From a bacterium (GTDB lineage: Bacteria; Patescibacteria; Dojkabacteria; JAKAPS01; JAJZLI01), in contig JAJZDR010000040.1 in assembly GCA_021805885.1 (NCBI GenBank), positions 1-28,347 on the forward strand: a stretch of DNA of 28,347 nt. Reading direction: 5' to 3'. A program made the position numbers and the translations under genes. Positions 24,064 to 28,347 of the stretch are shown in pieces. The notes beneath the pieces are model-generated. The model had not been told where the DNA came from. It saw only the letters and a list, made by a program, of their open reading frames with translations, and searched no databases. Numbering within the stretch: position 1 is the stretch's first letter; every line of letters begins with the position of its first letter.

Positions 24064-25410
24064 ATGTTAGGTATTCATAAAAATATTTCAAAAGATGCAT
24101 TTCATATATCAGATATACTTTTTAAAAATGGATACCAATCTTATCTTGTAGGTGGATCTATAAGAGATATTTTGATGAATAGAAATGATTTACATGATTA
24201 TGATATAGCTACTGATGCGACTCCAGATGATTTAAAAAAAATTTTTAAAAATGCTATAGCTTTTGGGGAAAAATTTGGAACAATACTTGTAATCTATAAT
24301 GGTTTTAATTTTGAAATTACTACTTTTAGAACTGAATCTGATTATAAAGATCAAAGGCATCCAGAAAAAGTTACCTTTATAAAAGATATAAAGGAAGATT
24401 TAAAAAGGCGTGATTTTACAATGAATGCAATTGCTTTTGATATGAGATCAAACACTCTAATTGATATTTTTAATGGACAACAAGATATAAAAAATAAAAT
24501 TATCAAGTGTGTTGGAGATCCAGACTTAAGATTTAATGAGGACCCATTACGTCTTATTAGGGCTGTAAGATTTTATGTACAACTTGATTTTGATATTGAT
24601 AAATCTACATATGAATCAATCAAAAAGAATGCTTCTGATATTGGCAGTGTATCCAAAGAAAGGATTCGTGATGAATTTATGAGGATGATTTCTTTTGATA
24701 AACCAAGTAGGGGTATAGAGCTACTTAAAGATATAGGCTTACTAGATTATATATTCCCTGAAATTAATCTATGTTTAGGAGTGGAACAGAATAAATTTCA
24801 TTCTTTAGATGTATATCATCACCTTTTACTATCAATGGATATGGCTGATAAAAGAATTAGGTTGGCTGCATTGCTACATGATATAGGAAAGCCTCAAACA
24901 AAAGAGGGTGAACATTTTTTTGGTCATGAAAGAGTTGGTGCAGAAATGGCTGAAAAAATGTTAAGAAGAATGAAATTTCCTAAAAAAGATATATCTCTTG
25001 TATCTAAGCTTATATATTTACACCTTTTTAATTATGAGGAGAAGTGGACTGATTCTGCAATAAGAAGGTTTTTAAGAAGAGTTGAGAATGATGAAACTTT
25101 AGAACTTCTATTTTTACTTAGAGAAGCTGATGAACATGGTAATCCAATATCTAAATATGACTTTGCAAATTTAGATGAGTTAAAAAATAGAATATCTAAG
25201 ATTAGAGATAAAGATGGATACTTGTCATTAAAGGATTTAAAATTAAATGGTGATGATTTGATAAAAATAGGTTATAGTAGTGGTATGGATATAGGAAAAG
25301 AACTACAGGGTTTGCTTATAAAAGTAATTGAAGATCCCGATATAAACAATAAGCAAGAACTTTTAAAAATGGCAAAGAATGATTTAATTAAATTTAAAAA
25401 TTATGCTTAA
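24064..25410 (+). CDS. cca: CCA-adding tRNA nucleotidyltransferase with HD domain
   Basis: A 448-residue class II nucleotidyltransferase. The head has YLVGGSIRDILMNR and the metal-binding DYDIATDA, and the RRDFTMNAIAFD and RIRDEFMRM motifs follow. An HD domain (about 250-280) reads HHLLLSMDMADKRIRLAALLHDIGKP in two parts. It adds or repairs 3' CCA. The tRNAs at the left end do not encode CCA, so such activity is required. A poly(A) polymerase of the same fold is the alternative; the context favours CCA addition. It starts directly after the cysS stop and overlaps the next gene by 8 nt. Confidence 0.93.
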   Translation: MLGIHKNISKDAFHISDILFKNGYQSYLVGGSIRDILMNRNDLHDYDIATDATPDDLKKIFKNAIAFGEKFGTILVIYNGFNFEITTFRTESDYKDQRHPEKVTFIKDIKEDLKRRDFTMNAIAFDMRSNTLIDIFNGQQDIKNKIIKCVGDPDLRFNEDPLRLIRAVRFYVQLDFDIDKSTYESIKKNASDIGSVSKERIRDEFMRMISFDKPSRGIELLKDIGLLDYIFPEINLCLGVEQNKFHSLDVYHHLLLSMDMADKRIRLAALLHDIGKPQTKEGEHFFGHERVGAEMAEKMLRRMKFPKKDISLVSKLIYLHLFNYEEKWTDSAIRRFLRRVENDETLELLFLLREADEHGNPISKYDFANLDELKNRISKIRDKDGYLSLKDLKLNGDDLIKIGYSSGMDIGKELQGLLIKVIEDPDINNKQELLKMAKNDLIKFKNYA

Positions 25411-26695
25411 AATCCAGCCATTTTATAATTTTGAAGATAATAATTTATCATGTATATATATAAAATCTGATAAGTACAGTATTCTTGTAAATTGTGGTGT
25501 TCTACAGTTAAATATGCCATTTGAAAGGTTTCCCTTTGATCCTAAATTAATAGATTTTTTATTTCTACAAAGTTCAGATATAAAGGAGTGTGGTCTAATT
25601 CCTAACCTTGTAAAGGAAGGGTTTGAGGGAGATATATACTCGACGAAAGAAAGTTTTGAATTGTATGATGGTATAATTAAAAATGCCGCTTTAATAGAAA
25701 AAGAGGGATTCCAACAAGGCAAGTATTCTGTTTTATATGATAATGTATCAATAAACAAATCATTGTCAATGTTTAAATTTTTAGATAAAAAATCAGAAGT
25801 AATCTATGATGATTTGAGTATACAAATATTTTTTTCTGGTTATATGCCAGGTTCTTTTTCTATTAAATTAAAAATTGAAGGTAAAAGTTTAACTATATTA
25901 AGTAATTTAGGTTCTAATAATTACCATATATATAAAAAGGATAGTATAAAAATTAAAGAAAGTGATATTGTTATTGTTGAAGGGTATAATTTTGATTATG
26001 AGTATAATTATAAAAATGATGTAATAAATTTTAATAATATTGTGGAGAGATCAATATTGTCTGGGGGTAATATATTGTTTCCTGTTTTTTCTCCCACAGC
26101 TATTTTTAATATACTTTCTCATTTAGATAAATTATTTAAGGGTAAAAGTATAGAGAGGGTTCCCATATTTATTGATGGTTTATTTTTTGATAAATTTGTT
26201 AAATTCTTAGATACTTATAAATATAAGTATAATCTACCTGTTGATAATATTAATTATATAGAAGACAAATCAAAATCTATTAGGTTAGTACAAAAATCTT
26301 TAGCTAAAATAGATAAAAGAAAAACTATCCAGTCACAAGTAATAATATCTTCAGGGGAACGCATGATTAATTATTTAAAAAAGAATTCAGTATTTAAAAA
26401 AACAGCTATAATTCTTACAGAAAAAAGTACTGAAGATTCTTTTGAGTTTGAAATTAGTAAAAACAGTAGTATGCATTATAAGGGTAAACTATATAAGGTA
26501 AGAGCGGATATTCTTCAGTGTTTAAGTTTTTCTGGATATACTTCTTATGATGATATAATATCACTATTGAAAGAAAAAAATGTAGTAAGTAGGATTATTG
26601 AAATAGGTAGGTCAAATTACTTATTAGAACATTTGAATCATCCAAATAATGTAGTAGAGAAACTTTTATCTGGTGAAATATATATTTTAAAATAA
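25403..26695 (+). CDS. Degenerate MBL-fold/beta-CASP protein, likely inactive
   Basis: A 430-residue protein with the outline of beta-CASP ribonucleases (CPSF73/YSH1-like): SILVNCGVLQ, then the HxHxDH position, GLIPNLVKEGFEGDIYST, a GHILGS-like stretch, GGNILFPVFSP, QVIISSGERM and a final SFSGYTSYDD. The ligands are lost. HxHxDH reads S57-x-D59-x-K61-E62; GHILGS reads GYMPGS (Tyr147 for His); SGDLG reads SNLG (Asn168); SFSAHAD reads SFSGYTS. The frame is open over its full length and fits between cca (8-nt overlap) and ychF (6 nt). It may bind RNA or a partner without cutting; that is an inference. Confidence 0.8.
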   Translation: MLKIQPFYNFEDNNLSCIYIKSDKYSILVNCGVLQLNMPFERFPFDPKLIDFLFLQSSDIKECGLIPNLVKEGFEGDIYSTKESFELYDGIIKNAALIEKEGFQQGKYSVLYDNVSINKSLSMFKFLDKKSEVIYDDLSIQIFFSGYMPGSFSIKLKIEGKSLTILSNLGSNNYHIYKKDSIKIKESDIVIVEGYNFDYEYNYKNDVINFNNIVERSILSGGNILFPVFSPTAIFNILSHLDKLFKGKSIERVPIFIDGLFFDKFVKFLDTYKYKYNLPVDNINYIEDKSKSIRLVQKSLAKIDKRKTIQSQVIISSGERMINYLKKNSVFKKTAIILTEKSTEDSFEFEISKNSSMHYKGKLYKVRADILQCLSFSGYTSYDDIISLLKEKNVVSRIIEIGRSNYLLEHLNHPNNVVEKLLSGEIYILK

Positions 26696-26701
26696 AAATT
26701 T

Positions 26702-27745
26702 ATGTCTTTAAGAATAGGAATAGTAGGTCTTCCAAATGTAGGTAAATCAACATTATTTAATGCTTTGACAGAAAATTCAGTACCTGCAGAAAACTTTCCG
26801 TTTTGTACTATTGATCCCAACATAGGTGTTATCAATGTATATGATGATAGGTTATATAAAATAAATGAAATAACAAAATCTAATAAAATAGTTAATGCTA
26901 CAGCTACTTTTGTTGATATAGCTGGAATAGTAAAAGGAGCACATAGAGGTGAAGGTTTAGGTAACCAGTTTTTGTCACATATTGGGGAAGTAGACCTTAT
27001 ACTTGAGGTAGTTAGGGATTTTAAAAATGATAAAATTGTACATGTAGAGAATGGTATTAATCCTTTAAGAGATATAGAAATAATAAGGTATGAATTTTTA
27101 TGTAAAGATATTGAGAAAGCCCAGTCACTTAAATCTAGGTTTGAGAAAGCAGAAAAAAAAGATCCTTTGAATAATAAATATGTTCAGCTTATTGATATTA
27201 TTATGGATAATCTTGATAAAGGTATTATGCTGATAGATATGGGCCTTAGAGAGGATCAGGGGGAATTAATAAAGGAATTTAACTTTCTTACAAACAAACC
27301 TTTTTTGATGTTGTATAACATTGAAGAGTATAAAGCATATTATGAAGGTAATAATATTTATCTTAATATACTTTTTGAATATGAGTTATCTAAAATGGAT
27401 AGATCAGACAAAAATGCATTTTTATCTGACCTTGGAATTTCATTATCGGGGATTGATTTGTTATCTAATATTTCATTTGAAAAACTTGGGTTACAAACAT
27501 TCTTTACTGAGGGGGAAAAGGAAGTTAGAGCTTGGAGTATAACAAAAGGCACAAATGCCATGAATGCTGCTGGAGTAATTCATACTGATTTTACAAAAAA
27601 CTTTATTAAGATGGAAGTTGTTTCATTTGATGATTTTATAAAATACAACGGTTGGGTTGGAGCTAAAGAGAATGGTTGTTTAAAGATAGTTGGTGGAGAA
27701 TATACACTCCAGGATGGAGATATTGTTATAGTTAGACATTCCTAA
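26702..27745 (+). CDS. ychF: Ribosome-associated ATPase/GTPase YchF (OLA1 family)
   Basis: A 347-residue Obg-like P-loop protein. G1 GLPNVGKSTLFNAL (about 8-21), then VDIAGIVKGAHRGEGLGNQFL (about 73-93, read in two parts) and NIEE, the altered G4 that gives YchF its ATP preference. A central coiled-coil region and a C-terminal TGS domain (WSITKGTNAMNAAGVIHTD and following, about 280-347) complete it. YchF binds ribosomes and affects stress responses. It starts 6 nt after the beta-CASP gene without a Shine-Dalgarno. A hairpin just past the stop could end the unit. Confidence 0.96.
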   Translation: MSLRIGIVGLPNVGKSTLFNALTENSVPAENFPFCTIDPNIGVINVYDDRLYKINEITKSNKIVNATATFVDIAGIVKGAHRGEGLGNQFLSHIGEVDLILEVVRDFKNDKIVHVENGINPLRDIEIIRYEFLCKDIEKAQSLKSRFEKAEKKDPLNNKYVQLIDIIMDNLDKGIMLIDMGLREDQGELIKEFNFLTNKPFLMLYNIEEYKAYYEGNNIYLNILFEYELSKMDRSDKNAFLSDLGISLSGIDLLSNISFEKLGLQTFFTEGEKEVRAWSITKGTNAMNAAGVIHTDFTKNFIKMEVVSFDDFIKYNGWVGAKENGCLKIVGGEYTLQDGDIVIVRHS

Positions 27746-27747
27746 AA

Positions 27748-27778
27748 TAATATAGTAAGAAAAACGCTTTCTATATTA
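27748..27778. terminator. Shared hairpin between convergent ychF and ssrA
   Basis: TAATATAG (27748-27755) and CTATATTA (27771-27778) are perfect 8-bp arms, with an inner AAG/CTT. On the minus strand the hairpin is followed by TTTT, so it suits ssrA; for ychF there is no T-run. A second inverted repeat CATTAA/TTAATG (27790-27795, 27803-27808) lies between it and the tmRNA 3' end. Confidence 0.4.
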
Positions 27779-27839
27779 GAGAATCTAAGCATTAATTAGA
27801 TCTTAATGATAAATTGTGATTATTCAATAATAATTAATA

Positions 27840-28249
27840 TGGTGGAGATGGTGGGGATCGAACCCACATCCAATGAAGTTATTATATATATGGAATTACA
27901 AGTTTACCAATTTAAAATTTTAAAGATAATTATTCAAAAATTAGCAAACAATAATTACCCTGATACTGTTCTTAATGTCATACTAAATTGTAGGTATCGT
28001 AATTTAGTATCTAGCTTATCTTTGTTTAAACAAAATAATAAACTCAAGCAGGTTTACTATTTCATCCTAAATGTCTTATTTACGCAACATTTAGATAGAA
28101 AGCAGGTTTTGCGAATATAGAGTTAACTACTGCGCTAACCTTACTTTTGATGTTGTTTACATTTGTGTTTTTAGAAATTTTTTAAAAGATTTCTAAATCT
28201 TTACTTGCCATGTATATAATAGAATTCCTTGTCAAGACCGATCATCCCC
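27840..28249 (-). ncRNA. ssrA: Transfer-messenger RNA (tmRNA)
   Basis: About 410 nt. The tRNA-like ends pair GGGGATG (28249-28243) with CATCTCC (27850-27844), followed by A and an encoded CCA (27842-27840). The T-arm is GTGGG-TTCGATC-CCCAC. A long imperfect P2 helix joins the ends (CTATTATATACATGG with its partner near 27880). Next is PK1: AAAGAT/ATCTTT with the loop TTTAGAAAT complementary to ATTTCTAAA. The mRNA-like part and P5 hairpin follow, then a perfect 10-bp helix ATACTAAATT/AATTTAGTAT (27980-28010) whose loop can pair with GTATC downstream as another pseudoknot. It rescues stalled ribosomes with SmpB. It is convergent with ychF. Confidence 0.97.
28080..28160 (-). other. Predicted tmRNA tag reading frame
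   Basis: About 9 nt after PK1, GTA (28160-28158) opens a frame of 26 codons, VNNIKSKVSA and onward to AFYLNVA, ending at TAA 28082-28080. That stop lies in the loop of the P5 hairpin CTAAATGT/ACATTTAG (28094-28087, 28074-28067), where tmRNA tag stops normally lie, so frame and end are well supported. The resume codon is less sure: GTA has A at -4, as E. coli does; an in-frame GCA at codon 10 would give a 17-residue tag. Confidence 0.7.
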
Positions 28250-28256
28250 ATATTTA

Positions 28257-28262
28257 TTTATA
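28257..28262 (-). promoter_or_regulatory. -10 box of ssrA
   Basis: Minus strand TATAAA, 7 nt before the mature 5' G at 28249. No convincing -35 was found at 16-18 nt. The position suggests that transcription starts at or next to the mature 5' end. Confidence 0.4.
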
Positions 28263-28315
28263 ATTAAAGAACACAACTTTTAATTTTACCATATTTATGT
28301 TAATCTTTCAATAAT

Positions 28316-28347
28316 ATGGCATACAGACACAAAGAAGATATAAATCT
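28316..28347 (+). CDS. Start of an unidentified gene, cut by the window edge
   Basis: ATG 28316 opens a frame MAYRHKEDIN that runs off the right edge after 10 codons. Upstream is TGT-TAATCT (28298-28306), an extended -10-like element that would place the start point about 3 nt before the ATG, so the mRNA would have almost no leader. No Shine-Dalgarno is seen. The product cannot be named from ten residues; a chance ORF is possible. Confidence 0.3.
   Translation, partial: MAYRHKEDIN

Noticed and set aside
27321..27542. Plus-strand 73-codon ORF inside ychF
   Set aside because: It is in another frame within a gene of clear homology and has no supporting signal.
27806..28120. Plus-strand ORF beginning with MINCDYS and containing MVEMVGIEPTSNE
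   Set aside because: It is antisense to the tmRNA; the MVGIEPTS phrase is the translated complement of the tmRNA T-arm, a well-known false annotation.
1..28347. Recoded genetic code (UGA as Gly or Trp)
   Set aside because: UGA ends frr, yqeY, dnaX and ybaB at the expected protein lengths, and no in-frame UGA is needed inside conserved genes.

Overview
The window is an AT-rich bacterial chromosome segment (roughly 30% GC by eye), densely packed with housekeeping genes. UGA ends frr, dnaX, ybaB and yqeY, so the standard bacterial code applies and the recoded-UGA lineages are excluded. Several traits fit a reduced genome of the Patescibacteria (CPR) type: short EF-Ts, a shortened Mfd, no pyrH between tsf and frr, few Shine-Dalgarno sites, tiny intergenic gaps, and tRNAs without encoded CCA. 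That placement is an inference; no 16S gene is present.

Layout. Positions 1-245 hold three minus-strand tRNAs (Thr-TGT, Tyr-GTA, Thr-GGT in transcription order). Upstream of them, 296-458 minus looks like an unassigned structured RNA gene with its own promoter. A minus-strand M50 site-2 protease (490-1128) diverges from rpmB, which converges on and overlaps priA. From 3469 a plus-strand cell-shape cluster runs mreB-mreC-mreD-PBP2-topA. A broken CopG-type antitoxin gene (9895-10150) lies before the rpsB promoter. Then come rpsB-tsf-frr-rseP; hinT-rpsU-yqeY-ybeY-pth-mfd; trpS-hisS-dnaX; and ybaB-recR-cysS-cca-(degenerate beta-CASP protein)-ychF. The right end holds ssrA (tmRNA) on the minus strand and the first codons of an unknown plus-strand gene.

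How the parts work together. Most genes serve translation (S2, S21, L28, EF-Ts, RRF, Trp-, His- and CysRS, Pth, CCA enzyme, YbeY, YchF, tmRNA, tRNAs) or replication and repair (PriA, TopA, DnaX, YbaB, RecR, Mfd). The rest build or maintain the envelope (MreBCD, PBP2, RseP, M50). The tRNAs lack CCA, so the CCA-adding enzyme must finish them; the tmRNA encodes its own CCA. Promoters are readable at several unit starts and often carry a TGN extended -10.

Most notable: the candidate ncRNA at 296-458; a beta-CASP/MBL-fold protein that has lost essentially all metal ligands but kept an intact frame; an Mfd without its C-terminal D7 domain; a tmRNA whose predicted tag is long, starts with Val and ends in Asn-Val-Ala; a trpS -10 box placed for a leaderless mRNA; a CysRS with Ser for the first His of the HIGH signature; and the multiply broken antitoxin gene. 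No complete mobile element or CRISPR array was seen.
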